Source of the DNA: an uncultured Oscillospiraceae bacterium
Lineage (GTDB): Bacteria > Bacillota > Clostridia > Oscillospirales > Ruminococcaceae
Reading direction: 5' to 3'
Assembly (NCBI GenBank): GCA_902490585.1
Contig: CABUEI010000002.1
Span: 62,001 to 126,000 of the forward strand
Length of the DNA stretch: 64,000 bases
Part shown: positions 16,294 to 25,103 of the stretch, in pieces
Layout: every line of letters starts with the position of its first letter
Numbering within the stretch: the stretch's first letter is position 1
The notes under the pieces: model-generated
Told to the model about the DNA's origin: nothing
What the model saw: only the letters and a program-made list of their open reading frames with translations
Databases searched by the model: none
Program-made: the position numbers and the translations under genes

Positions 16294-18486
16294 ATGTCTA
16301 TCGTATTTGACGAAAACAAGCGTGTATTCAAGCTCGACACTGAAAAATCGAGCTACGCATTTCATATCACCGACAGCAGAAACCTGCTCCACCTGTACTA
16401 CGGCGGTTATATTCCGGAAACTGATATAACTCATATGCTCCGCATACCGAATGACGAGCCGTTTGTTCCTGCGGTACACGACGCTATGGGGCCTCACAGC
16501 TTTGACTGCGCACCTATAGAATTTCCCACATCGGGCGTTGCAGATTTCAGAGAGCCTGCAATGCAGGTCATGGATATAAACGGTATGTCCGCCTGTGAAT
16601 GCTACTACAAGGATTACAGAATTTCAAACGGCAAGCCTAAATTAAAGGGGCTTCCCGCTACATACGCCGCAGACGATGAGGCGCAGACGCTTGAGGTGTT
16701 CTGCTACGACCCGCACAGCGGTCTTGACATTACGCTTATGTACAGCGTATTCCCGAAATTTGACGTTATTACAAGAAGCGTAAAGGTCGAAAACAACGGT
16801 CTTGCCGCTATCGACCTGCGTCGTATCATATCAATGAGCCTTGACCTTGACAGAATGGACTATGATATGATCACCCTGCACGGCACATGGGCAAGAGAAC
16901 GTCATGTACAGCGTTTCCCCATACGTTTCGGCAAGCAGTCGATCGACTCCAACAGAGGTGCTACAAGCCACGCTCACAATAACTTCTTTGCACTGTGCGA
17001 CCACACCGCAACAGAAGATTTCGGTGAGGCTTACGGCTTTGCGCTGGTTTACTCAGGCTCGTTCTTAGGAATGGTAGAAGTAGGTCAGTACGAAAAGACA
17101 AGAGCTCTCCTCGGTATAAACCCGTATGACTTCTCATGGCACTTAGAGCCCGGCGAGGACTTCCAGGCACCCGAGGTTATAATGACTTATTCGGGCGAGG
17201 GCCTGGGTCAGATGTCGAGAAACTTCCACGATGTAATGAGGAACAACCTTATCAGAGGAAAGTGGAAGAATATGCGCCGTCCTATACTTATCAACAACTG
17301 GGAAGCTACCTATTTCAACTTCGACACCGACAAGCTCCTTGATATTGCAAGAGAAGCAAAGAAAGCCGGCATTGAAATGCTCGTCATGGACGACGGCTGG
17401 TTTGGTCACAGAAACGACGACAAATCATCGCTCGGCGACTGGTTTGTAAACGAGGATAAAATAAAGGGCGGACTGAAACACCTTGTAGATGAAGTCAACA
17501 AGATAGGTCTTAAATTCGGTATCTGGTTCGAACCCGAGATGATAAGCCCCGACAGCAAGCTTTATGCAGAGCATCAGGACTGGTGCATACACATTCCCGG
17601 CAGACACCGCACAACTGTAAGAAGCCAGCTCGTACTCGACTTCTCAAGAAAAGAAGTCCGTGACTATATCTACGAGCAGATGAAAGCTATTCTTTCAAGT
17701 GCCAACATCGAATATGTAAAGTGGGATATGAACAGACAGCTCAGCGAGGTCGGCAACGAGGTATTCCCTCCCGAAAGACAGCGTGAGATATGGCACAGAT
17801 ACGTCCTCGGCGTATACGAAATGCAGGAAAGACTGCTGACCGACTTCCCCGATCTGCTCCTTGAAAACTGCGCAGGTGGCGGTTCACGTTTCGATGCAGG
17901 TATGCTCTACTACTCACCTCAGATCTGGACAAGCGACGATACAGACGCTATCGAAAGACTGAAGATCCAGTACGGTACATCTATGTGCTACCCCTGCTCA
18001 TGCTTCGGTGCACACGTTTCCGACAGCCCTAACCACTGTGTAGGCAGAATTACACCTTTTGAAACAAGAGGACACGTTGCAATGTCAGGTACATTCGGCT
18101 ATGAGCTTGACGTTACAAAGATTTCGGACGATGACAAGTATGCAATAAAAGAGCAGATTGCGGAATTCAATAAGTACAATCCCCTTGTAAGAACAGGCGA
18201 TTACTATAGAATAGGCGACCCGTTCGCAAACGACCGCTTTGACGCATGGCAGTTTGTCGCAAAGGACAAGAGTGAAACGCTCCTCGAATATGTACAGGTT
18301 CTCAAGGAACCCAGCGTATTCCTGCACAGAGTAAAGCTGAAAGGTCTTGAGAAGGGCTGCTATTATAAGCATGAGCAAACGGGGAAAGTATACTCCGCAG
18401 AGCTTCTGATGAACAGCGGATTTGATATTCCTTCCCTCTGGGGCGATTTCAGATCGTATATTGCACACTTTGTCAAGGTGAAGTAA
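16294..18486 (+). CDS. Alpha-galactosidase, GH36 family
   Basis: Hydrolyses terminal alpha-1,6-galactose from raffinose-type oligosaccharides or galactomannan fragments. 730 residues, normal for tetrameric bacterial GH36 (AgaA/RafA/Mel36A type). N-terminal beta-supersandwich domain (1-~320), TIM barrel (~325-620) and C-terminal beta domain. Catalytic nucleophile Asp478 in YVKWDMNR, acid/base Asp in WTSDDTDAIERL (~547), and substrate-binding motifs MDDGWFG and WFEPEM. No signal peptide, so intracellular. ATG preceded by AGGACGG. Followed by a hairpin, a small membrane protein and a WYL-type regulator, which may form an operon. Confidence 0.96.
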   Translation: MSIVFDENKRVFKLDTEKSSYAFHITDSRNLLHLYYGGYIPETDITHMLRIPNDEPFVPAVHDAMGPHSFDCAPIEFPTSGVADFREPAMQVMDINGMSACECYYKDYRISNGKPKLKGLPATYAADDEAQTLEVFCYDPHSGLDITLMYSVFPKFDVITRSVKVENNGLAAIDLRRIISMSLDLDRMDYDMITLHGTWARERHVQRFPIRFGKQSIDSNRGATSHAHNNFFALCDHTATEDFGEAYGFALVYSGSFLGMVEVGQYEKTRALLGINPYDFSWHLEPGEDFQAPEVIMTYSGEGLGQMSRNFHDVMRNNLIRGKWKNMRRPILINNWEATYFNFDTDKLLDIAREAKKAGIEMLVMDDGWFGHRNDDKSSLGDWFVNEDKIKGGLKHLVDEVNKIGLKFGIWFEPEMISPDSKLYAEHQDWCIHIPGRHRTTVRSQLVLDFSRKEVRDYIYEQMKAILSSANIEYVKWDMNRQLSEVGNEVFPPERQREIWHRYVLGVYEMQERLLTDFPDLLLENCAGGGSRFDAGMLYYSPQIWTSDDTDAIERLKIQYGTSMCYPCSCFGAHVSDSPNHCVGRITPFETRGHVAMSGTFGYELDVTKISDDDKYAIKEQIAEFNKYNPLVRTGDYYRIGDPFANDRFDAWQFVAKDKSETLLEYVQVLKEPSVFLHRVKLKGLEKGCYYKHEQTGKVYSAELLMNSGFDIPSLWGDFRSYIAHFVKVK

Positions 18487-18492
18487 AAGTAT

Positions 18493-18520
18493 TATCGGTA
18501 TGGGACGACCCATACCGATA
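18493..18520 (+). terminator. Hairpin after the GH36 gene
   Basis: 12-bp perfect stem TATCGGTATGGG/CCCATACCGATA with loop ACGA, followed only by ATTTAA. It may partly terminate GH36 transcripts before the next gene, which starts 17 bp later. Confidence 0.55.
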
Positions 18521-18536
18521 TTTAAGGTGAAATATT

Positions 18537-18941
18537 ATGAAAAAACTCGGTGTTATACGGCTCTTTATCTGCATTGCGGCGATAATCATGGAACTGTTGC
18601 CGCTCGGTGCGGTGTTGAAATACGGACTTATCTCGAACAGCGGTAAAGTCGTTTTCACTTTTGAAAGCTACTCATATTTTGATATCACACCGTTCGGCTA
18701 CGCCATGTTCAACTATATGATCTGCGCTGTTATGACAACTATAACGGCTATGCTCTCATTGCTGTGGATATTTTTCGGCAAGAAACGGCAGACGCCTGTC
18801 ACGGTGCTTTCGGCAATTGCCCTCACAATGTCGATTGTACCCTATATCGTCATGACTTTCAACGTCTTTACGATCATTATTTCGGCATTGCTTGCGGCAG
18901 TTCTTGTCATTTCGGTTATAATGCAGATCAAGCACGAATAG
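18537..18941 (+). CDS. Small membrane protein of unknown function
   Basis: 134 residues with four predicted transmembrane helices (~7-28, ~52-78, ~85-106, ~107-130) and few charged residues. No family recognised. It lies between GH36 and the WYL regulator, same strand, with AAGGTGAA before the ATG. Role not inferable. Confidence 0.7.
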   Translation: MKKLGVIRLFICIAAIIMELLPLGAVLKYGLISNSGKVVFTFESYSYFDITPFGYAMFNYMICAVMTTITAMLSLLWIFFGKKRQTPVTVLSAIALTMSIVPYIVMTFNVFTIIISALLAAVLVISVIMQIKHE

Positions 18942-18955
18942 AAAGGGATCATGTT

Positions 18956-19933
18956 ATGGCACGTTCATCCAACCAGAAGCAGAAAATTCTTTATATCGAA
19001 AAAATGTTCCGTGAAGAATCGGACGAACAGCACCCCCTTACTGTAATCAAAATACAGGAGAAGCTCGACCGGCTCGGCATAACCGCCGAACGAAAGGCAC
19101 TCTACTCCGATATCGAAACGCTCCGTGACGTTCTGGGCATGGATATATGCTCGGAGAAAAACGGCAATTATTATCTTGCCTCCCGTGAGTTCGAGTTTGA
19201 GGAATTACAGCTCCTTGCGGACGCTGTCGCCTGCTCGAAGTTCATTTCCGAGGATAAGTCACGAGAGCTTGTCGGCAAGATCGCCCACCTTGCGAGCAAT
19301 TTCCGTGCAAACGAGCTTCAGCGTATGGTTATTGTCGCAAACCGTGTAAAAACCGAGAATAAGAAGATATACTACAACATAAACAAGATCCACGAGGCGA
19401 TAAAGAGTGAGAAAAAGATAACTTTCCACTACTTCTGTTACGACATACACAAGAAAAAAGTGTACAAGTCCGCCGACCGCCGTTATGAGATGTCACCCTA
19501 TCATCTTGCGTGGGACGATGAGAATTACTACTGCATAGGCTACTATGAAAAGTATAACGGCATTTCAAATTTCAGAATCGACCGTATGGAAAACATTGAG
19601 GTTTCCGATGAGCCTGCCGTATCACCGCCTGCCGATTTCAGCCTGCCCGAATATTCCCGTATGATTTTCGGTATGTTCGCATCCGAAAAGACAACAAGGG
19701 TTAAACTGCGTTTCGCAAACAACCTGACAAGCGTTGTCATGGATAAGTTCGGCTCGGATATCACAATGCACAAGCTGGACGAAAGCAACTTCTACATATC
19801 GACGAATATCAAGGTCACACAGACATTCTTCGGCTGGCTCACCCAGTTCGGTGCGAATGCCGAGATACTCGAACCTGTCGATGCAAGGCAGAAATACACC
19901 GAATTTATTGACAACATAAGAAATATGTACTGA
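18956..19933 (+). CDS. WYL-domain transcriptional regulator
   Basis: About 325 residues from ATG 18956 (GAAAGGG upstream); a longer upstream reading overlapping the previous gene is unlikely. The N-terminus (~10-75) is an atypical helix-turn-helix (LDRLGITAERKALYSDIETLRD) of the YafY/DeoR-like class. The middle and C-terminal part is the WYL ligand-binding domain (~140-225; KKITFHYFCYD, then the YHLAWDDENYYCIGYY core in which WYL reads YCIGYY), followed by the WCX extension. Such proteins bind nucleic acid or nucleotide signals. Position next to GH36 makes a local regulator possible but unproven. Confidence 0.9.
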   Translation: MARSSNQKQKILYIEKMFREESDEQHPLTVIKIQEKLDRLGITAERKALYSDIETLRDVLGMDICSEKNGNYYLASREFEFEELQLLADAVACSKFISEDKSRELVGKIAHLASNFRANELQRMVIVANRVKTENKKIYYNINKIHEAIKSEKKITFHYFCYDIHKKKVYKSADRRYEMSPYHLAWDDENYYCIGYYEKYNGISNFRIDRMENIEVSDEPAVSPPADFSLPEYSRMIFGMFASEKTTRVKLRFANNLTSVVMDKFGSDITMHKLDESNFYISTNIKVTQTFFGWLTQFGANAEILEPVDARQKYTEFIDNIRNMY

Positions 19934-19940
19934 GAAAGAT

Positions 19941-21077
19941 GTGTTCACTTTGTCGGAAGTTTCAAAGGTAAAAGCCTTTTTCATGGGAATCCCGAAATGG
20001 CTGTATTATACCGTTCCTGCATTCCTGCTGTCGCTTATCCTGACACTGCTTGCCAAGAATGTGACAGGCTTTGCGGAATGGTACAGTACAAGCGTATACC
20101 CGCTTTTTGTGGGCACGGTAGGACGGATTTCTTCCGTACTGCCCTTTTCGCTGTGTGAAATTCTGCTCTATATCGTGATTATTCTTGCCGCTGTCGGTAT
20201 CGTGTTTACCGTGATACACTTTATAAAAGGCAAAGGCAGGCGTAAAAGCCTCATGATGCGGGTGCTTGCGGTCGTGGTATGCTTTGCGGTAAGTGTGTTT
20301 ATGGTGTTTACGCTTTTCTGCGGCATAAACTACAGCAGAACGCCGTTCTCCGCCGTAAGCGGATTTACCGTTGAAACCTACACGGCACAGGAACTTGCCG
20401 ACCTTTGCGTATACATTCTGAAAAACGCAAACTATGCGGCTCAGAAGATTGAAACCGATGAAGCACTGACAGTACAGCTCGACGGGAAAATAAATCTCGA
20501 CGAAGAATGTAAAAAGGCGATGAACCTGCTCGGCGAAAAGTATAACAGCCTGTCGGGATTTTATCCGAATGCAAAAGCGGTGATTGCGTCCGAGGGTATG
20601 TCTTATATGAAGATACTCGGAATGTACACCCCTTTTACAATAGAAGCAAACTACAACGCAAATGCACCCGACTTTGCAAAACCGTTCACGGTGTGCCACG
20701 AACTGTCACATCTGAAAGGCTTTATGCGTGAGGACGAGGCAAATTTCATTGCTTATCTTGCCTGCACCGGCTCGGATAACGTTTATCTTCAGTATGCGGG
20801 CTGGGTATATGCCCTTATCTATGCCGCAAATGCGCTTTACTCGGCGACAGGTGCAGATATTTACAACGAGCTTATGAGCTATGCCGATGAAAATATAATC
20901 GCAGAGCTCAGCGCCAACAGTGCATACTGGAAGAAATACGAAACGCCCGTTGCCACTGTCGCAACAAGCGTCAACGATACTTATCTCAAATCACAGGGAC
21001 AGTCGGACGGAAAGAAATCTTACGGCAGATTTGTTGACCTGATGATAAGCTACAGAAAAATGCAGACAAGCGAATAA
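19941..21077 (+). CDS. DUF3810-family membrane protein with zincin-like HELSH motif
   Basis: 378 residues if started at GTG 19941; an ATG at 19983 (MGIPKWLYYT) with AAAGGT upstream is an alternative start. Three N-terminal transmembrane helices (~18-40, ~55-85, ~102-125) precede an extracytoplasmic domain with H253-E-L-S-H257 and a downstream REDEANF, the layout of a gluzincin metalloprotease. The family (DUF3810) has no settled function; peptidase activity is inference. The last 22 codons and downstream 100 bp are duplicated 180 bp further on. Confidence 0.75.
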   Translation: MFTLSEVSKVKAFFMGIPKWLYYTVPAFLLSLILTLLAKNVTGFAEWYSTSVYPLFVGTVGRISSVLPFSLCEILLYIVIILAAVGIVFTVIHFIKGKGRRKSLMMRVLAVVVCFAVSVFMVFTLFCGINYSRTPFSAVSGFTVETYTAQELADLCVYILKNANYAAQKIETDEALTVQLDGKINLDEECKKAMNLLGEKYNSLSGFYPNAKAVIASEGMSYMKILGMYTPFTIEANYNANAPDFAKPFTVCHELSHLKGFMREDEANFIAYLACTGSDNVYLQYAGWVYALIYAANALYSATGADIYNELMSYADENIIAELSANSAYWKKYETPVATVATSVNDTYLKSQGQSDGKKSYGRFVDLMISYRKMQTSE

Positions 21078-21177
21078 AACACTGTCAGGTGTTATAAATA
21101 TAACTATCATTTATCCCCCCGACCGTTACTCAATGTTGCGGTAGACGCAAACATTTCAAAAGGTCGGAAATTGAAGC
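21011..21177 (+). repeat. Tandem duplication, unit 1 (gene end plus downstream)
   Basis: Covers the last 22 codons of the DUF3810 gene and about 100 bp after it, including ACACTGTCAGGTGTTATAAA and a CCGACC...GGTCGG inverted repeat. Unit 2 begins exactly 180 bp later. Confidence 0.9.
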
Positions 21178-21190
21178 GGCACATTGCCGC
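21153..21190 (+). repeat. Short dispersed repeat with hairpin, copy 2
   Basis: Matches the stretch at 10931-10967 closely and ends in the perfect hairpin GCGGCA-CAT-TGCCGC. Confidence 0.45.
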
Positions 21191-21350
21191 AAAGAAATCT
21201 TACGGCAGGTTTGTTGACTTAATGATAAGCTACAGAAAGATGCAGACAAGCGAATAAAACACTGTCAGGTGTTATAAATATATGTTTATTCCCGACCGTC
21301 ACGCAAAGTCACAACAAGCGCAAACATTTCAAAAAGGTCGGTATTTGGAG
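21191..21350 (+). repeat. Tandem duplication, unit 2
   Basis: Second copy of the gene end and downstream region. The coding part is almost identical and downstream CCGACC...GGTCGG arms and GCAAACATTTCAAA are kept. Confidence 0.9.
21192..21257 (+). pseudogene. 3' remnant of a second DUF3810 gene
   Basis: Twenty-one codons plus stop (K-K-S-Y-G-R to M-Q-T-S-E-stop) repeat the end of the upstream gene without a start codon or RBS. Versus the intact gene there are three changed codons (AGA/AGG, CTG/TTA, AAA/AAG), all synonymous. Confidence 0.7.
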
Positions 21351-21360
21351 TAATTAACTT

Positions 21361-22440
21361 ATGGCAAATAAGAAATTGTACAAAAAAGAAAGATTTTCAG
21401 GATGCCTTGTCGGTGCCGCCGCAGGCGATGCACTCGGTTCACCCGTAAAGACAATAACCAGAAGTCAGATAAAGGATATCTACGGCAAGAAAGGCATACT
21501 AAAACTAAGCCCCGAGAAACGTCAGAAAACCGCCCGTATATCAGACGAAACGCAGACCATGCTCTTCACTTCTCACGGAATACTGTGGGCAGATGCCGCA
21601 GGACTTAGAACAGGTGAAGCGAACTGTGCGGACTATGTTTTCCTTGCTCTTCAGCAGTGGCTTTATTCGCAGACAGGCGGCACATCATCGGTTGACTTGC
21701 AGTGGATTTTAGACGACAACGAAACCGGTTTTCCGTGTGATCTACTCGGTATTCCTGCACTGTGCAAGAAGCGTAATCCCACGAAACAGCTTGTACAGAC
21801 GCTTGCAGGCATAAAATCCGAAAACACCTACGGCAAGAAAAGAAGACCGATAAATCAGAGTAAACTGTTTGACTGCTTACCCAGAGCCGTCCCGACAGGA
21901 CTTTATTTCTACAGCGACCCGGCACTTGCTTTCTCGGTAGGCTGTGACCTTGCCGCCATTACACATTCGCACCCGACAGGATACCTTGCAACAGGCTGTC
22001 TTTCTGCCATTATCGCATTTATCTGCAAGGGAAATACCATTGAACGCTCGGTGCTGAACACGATGAAGATACTCAAGGAGCATGACGGCTTTGAGGAGTG
22101 CTTTGCGGCGCTCGACAAGGCTCTTTCACTGCTTGACGAGAACACCTCGCCGCTGACCGATGTAGCGGAGCTTGGAAACGGCAGTACAGCGGACTCTGCA
22201 CTTGCCATAGGCGTATACTGTGCCTGTGTGCATTACGACTATCTCAGTGCGGTACAGCTTGCCGCAAATCAGGACGGTATAAGCGATATATGCGCATTTA
22301 TAGCAGGCGCTCTGAAAGGCGCACTGCTCGGTTATCCGGAGATTCCGTCGGGATTTGTGAAAAAACTGCAGTTTGCGGATACCATAAAAGACTATGCGGC
22401 AAGACTGACAAAAGCCGCACCGAAGAGCTTTATAAAATAA
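21361..22440 (+). CDS. ADP-ribosylglycohydrolase (DraG/ARH) family protein with altered metal site
   Basis: 359-residue all-helical protein of the DraG/ARH3 family, which removes ADP-ribose from proteins or related compounds using two divalent metals. Family hallmarks: GCLVGAAAGDALGSPV at 14-29, the SDETQ motif (61-65; canonical S/TDDTQ), THSHPTG, and the C-terminal ANQDGISDICAFIAGAL, where the usual GGDTDT is replaced. Loss of one Asp in the C-terminal metal motif suggests weakened or different chemistry. ATG after TTGGAGTAATT. No DraT-like transferase is nearby. Confidence 0.85.
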   Translation: MANKKLYKKERFSGCLVGAAAGDALGSPVKTITRSQIKDIYGKKGILKLSPEKRQKTARISDETQTMLFTSHGILWADAAGLRTGEANCADYVFLALQQWLYSQTGGTSSVDLQWILDDNETGFPCDLLGIPALCKKRNPTKQLVQTLAGIKSENTYGKKRRPINQSKLFDCLPRAVPTGLYFYSDPALAFSVGCDLAAITHSHPTGYLATGCLSAIIAFICKGNTIERSVLNTMKILKEHDGFEECFAALDKALSLLDENTSPLTDVAELGNGSTADSALAIGVYCACVHYDYLSAVQLAANQDGISDICAFIAGALKGALLGYPEIPSGFVKKLQFADTIKDYAARLTKAAPKSFIK

Positions 22441-22466
22441 CCTTGTAAGGAAGCGATTTTTTAGGA

Positions 22467-23855
22467 ATGGTCACTGATATGACTACCGGCAGAACCTTTT
22501 CCGTTCTGCTGAAATTCTCTCTGCCGATGCTGCTCAGCGTTGCATTTCAACAGCTTTATAACATTGTTGACAGCGTTATTGCAGGCAACTTTGTAAGCGA
22601 TATGGCGCTTGGTGCAATAGGCGCAAGCTACCCCGTCACAATGATATTCATGGCGGTGGCAACAGGCGGAAGTGTCGGCGCGTCGGTCGTCGTTGCACGA
22701 CTTTTCGGTTCAAAGAACTATACATATATGAAAACGGCGATAAACACGGCGCTGGTTTCGTTTGCGGCAATCGCGGGAGTGCTTACCGTGATAGGCTGTG
22801 CCTTATGTTCACCGATGCTGACATTGCTCGGCACACCGGATGATATATTTGCGGACAGCGACATATATCTGAGGGTATATGTACTCGGACTGCTGTTTCT
22901 GTTTATCTATAACGCCTGCAACGGTATATTCACCGCCCTCGGCGACTCGAAAACGCCGTTGTTATTCCTGATAGCGTCGTCGCTCGGAAATATCGGGCTT
23001 GACCTGCTGTTCGTAATAGTATTTCAGATGGGCGTTGCAGGAGTTGCATGGGCAACGTTTGTCGCTCAGGGCGCGGCAGGCGTTGCGGCGTTCTTCGTAC
23101 TTTTAAAACGTGTCGGAAAGATACAGCCGGATACTCCCGAAAAGCCTAAAATATTCTCTTGTGGCGCACTCAAGCAGATAAGCCGTATTTCCGTTCCGTC
23201 AATATTACAGAGCAGTTTTGTATCGTTAGGAAATCTGTTCGTACAGAGCCTTGTAAACAGCTTCGGTTCATCGGTAATAGGCGGTTATGCGTCCGCTATC
23301 AAGCTGAATACTTTCGCAACAACCTGTTTCTCAACGCTTTCAAACAGCGTGTCGAACTTCTGCGCTCAGAACATAGGCGCAGACAAGACCGACCGTGTAA
23401 AAACGGGTGTGAAATCGGGTATGCTGATGTGTCTTGTTATAGCGATACCTTTTATAGTGTGCTTCCTGCTTTTCGGCGGAACGCTTGTAAACCTGTTTGC
23501 AACACAGGCTAACGCTGAGATAATCGCAACCGGCAGTAAGTTTCTGACAATAGTTTCCCCGTTCTATTTCTTTATCTGCATAAAGATAGTAATTGACGGC
23601 AGTGTAAGAGGCTGCGGTGTTATGACCCCGTTTATGATAAGCACCTGCCTTGATCTTGGGCTTCGTGTTATATTTGCGTATATCCTTACGCCGTTCTTCG
23701 GCTCTGACGGTATATGGCTGTCATGGCCCGTAGGCTGGGTGCTTTCGCTGGTTGTAGATCTGTTCTTCTACAATTACTACATAAGAAAAGGCAAAGCCTT
23801 TACGGCGAGCGGCGGCGAGTCGCCGCAAACTGTTCGCCGTTCTGACGATCAGTGA
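22467..23855 (+). CDS. MATE family multidrug/Na+ antiporter
   Basis: Twelve-helix MATE efflux protein (NorM/DinF-like; 462 residues). The N-terminus MVTDMTTGRTFSVLLKFSLPM and QQLYNIVDSVIAGNF are diagnostic, with the second half repeating the fold from ~235 (ISRISVPSILQSS). Expected to export cationic compounds or toxins in exchange for Na+ or H+. Start at 22467 fits the family (M-x-x-DMT-x-G). 26 bp after the ADP-ribosylglycohydrolase gene and followed by a good terminator. Confidence 0.94.
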   Translation: MVTDMTTGRTFSVLLKFSLPMLLSVAFQQLYNIVDSVIAGNFVSDMALGAIGASYPVTMIFMAVATGGSVGASVVVARLFGSKNYTYMKTAINTALVSFAAIAGVLTVIGCALCSPMLTLLGTPDDIFADSDIYLRVYVLGLLFLFIYNACNGIFTALGDSKTPLLFLIASSLGNIGLDLLFVIVFQMGVAGVAWATFVAQGAAGVAAFFVLLKRVGKIQPDTPEKPKIFSCGALKQISRISVPSILQSSFVSLGNLFVQSLVNSFGSSVIGGYASAIKLNTFATTCFSTLSNSVSNFCAQNIGADKTDRVKTGVKSGMLMCLVIAIPFIVCFLLFGGTLVNLFATQANAEIIATGSKFLTIVSPFYFFICIKIVIDGSVRGCGVMTPFMISTCLDLGLRVIFAYILTPFFGSDGIWLSWPVGWVLSLVVDLFFYNYYIRKGKAFTASGGESPQTVRRSDDQ

Positions 23856-23906
23856 TCCGCTTAACCTCCGTTACCGGCGGACGGCACACTTTAATTTTAT
23901 ATCAAT

Positions 23907-23940
23907 GTCCGTTGTCTGAAAAGACGGCGGACGTTTTTAT
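23907..23940 (+). terminator. Rho-independent terminator after the MATE gene
   Basis: Stem GTCCGTTGTCT/AGACGGCGGAC (two mismatched pairs inside) with loop GAAA, followed by GTTTTTATT. Confidence 0.85.
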
Positions 23941-23990
23941 TAATGAATAATGAATAATTGTGGTTGCACCTGCGGTGCGAATTTTAAAAA
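23939..23990 (-). repeat. Dispersed hairpin repeat, copy B
   Basis: Read on the minus strand: TTTTTAAAATTC, hairpin GCACC-GCA-GGTGC, then AACCACAATTATTCATTATT. Same architecture as copy A at 14841-14902. Confidence 0.7.
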
Positions 23991-24168
23991 TAGGATAGAG
24001 TCTTACGAGGTATAAGAAAAAAATATAGCGATAGCGTAAATTATAATAATCTATGCAACAGGATGGGCAAGCAAGTCGCACAGACCCTCCCGAACATCGT
24101 TACAATTTTCAAAAACCGAATAATATTTCCGTGACCCCCTACGGACGACTGCTCGTACTATCCTATTT
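23988..24168. repeat. Element with 11-bp terminal inverted repeats (MITE-like candidate)
   Basis: AAATAGGATAG at 23988-23998 and CTATCCTATTT at 24158-24168, extended inward by TACGAG/CTCGTA. The 181-bp interior has no ORF. Length and ends are those of a miniature inverted-repeat element, but no target-site duplication was established. Confidence 0.4.
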
Positions 24169-24187
24169 GTATACACAGCTTTATATT

Positions 24188-25084
24188 TTATAAACTGTAA
24201 AACTCATTCAATATCTGCCCTGCACTGTACCCCCTCTCCGACAATTTCAACGCCGAGTACACACTAATTCCGCTGTTACACCCGTCACCCCTTGTCGTAA
24301 AGCAGTATAACCTTTGAGTATAACTTATATCAAATGAGGGAGAACGAATATCAAACAACCGTCTGAACTCCTCGCACGACATATTTATACCGCATACATT
24401 CAGCCCAAGCACATTCCCGTCACTGTCACGGTTTATATTGCTTATCCATTTGGATTCGTCCGGCGGAATAATAAGAGATGGGTACTCAGTCAACATTATC
24501 TCGGCTATACCGTCCGCTGTCAGCTGACAACTGCCGTTATAATAATCTGCGGTCTTGTCCTTTTCGCAGTAAAGTTTTTTCACATACGGATTTTTACAAT
24601 CATCTGGTGATATCATTGCCCCCGATGAAATGCGGCACACGGGCAGATATACAGCTGTCCCGTTTACCGTAAAATCCTGCGATATAGCATATTCTGCGGC
24701 TTTTTCCGCATATTTTCTGTAAGTCGGAAGTTCCGCTCCGAAATGAGCAAGCCCTGCCCTTTCGTCCATATAATCAACACAAGGATAACCGCTGTCAAGT
24801 GCTTTTCGGGCATTGCAAAGATATCTCAATGAGCAGTCAAGTGCCATTGCCACAGCATTTATTCCCTCTGTATCTTTATCGTCAGGCGATCCGTCAAGCG
24901 ATTTGAGCTCGTTCAGCACACAACCGGTAAGAAATTCCTTATACGCATATTCCGTATTACGATAGGTTACACTCTGCGGTCTTGTCTGCTCCGTTTTTGC
25001 CGAGAAACACAGCAGAATAATAACAGGCATTGCGGCAATCAGCACAAGCCCGGCTATAAGCAGATACAGATATTTCTTTTTCAT
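24188..25084 (-). CDS. SpoIID/LytB-domain-like membrane-anchored protein
   Basis: 298 residues: one N-terminal transmembrane anchor (~6-28), then an extracytoplasmic domain of SpoIID type (YKEFLTGCVLNELKS at ~48-62; AMALDCSLRYLC; FTTRGDGCNSGISVYSALKLSERGYSAGQILNEFY near the end, equivalent to the GRGWGHGVGMSQYGA region of SpoIID). SpoIID is a lytic transglycosylase acting on denuded glycan strands during engulfment. Here the GHGVGMSQ motif is altered, so activity is uncertain. No spoIIQ/spoIIIA genes nearby. Divergent from citrate synthase. Confidence 0.65.
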   Translation of the reverse strand: MKKKYLYLLIAGLVLIAAMPVIILLCFSAKTEQTRPQSVTYRNTEYAYKEFLTGCVLNELKSLDGSPDDKDTEGINAVAMALDCSLRYLCNARKALDSGYPCVDYMDERAGLAHFGAELPTYRKYAEKAAEYAISQDFTVNGTAVYLPVCRISSGAMISPDDCKNPYVKKLYCEKDKTADYYNGSCQLTADGIAEIMLTEYPSLIIPPDESKWISNINRDSDGNVLGLNVCGINMSCEEFRRLFDIRSPSFDISYTQRLYCFTTRGDGCNSGISVYSALKLSERGYSAGQILNEFYSL

Positions 25085-25103
25085 TGCGCTCGCTTTTCCT
25101 TTC

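Noticed and set aside
18764..18955. Longer start for the WYL regulator overlapping the small membrane protein gene
   Set aside because: The extension is in a shadow frame of the preceding gene and the ATG at 18956 has GAAAGGG before it.
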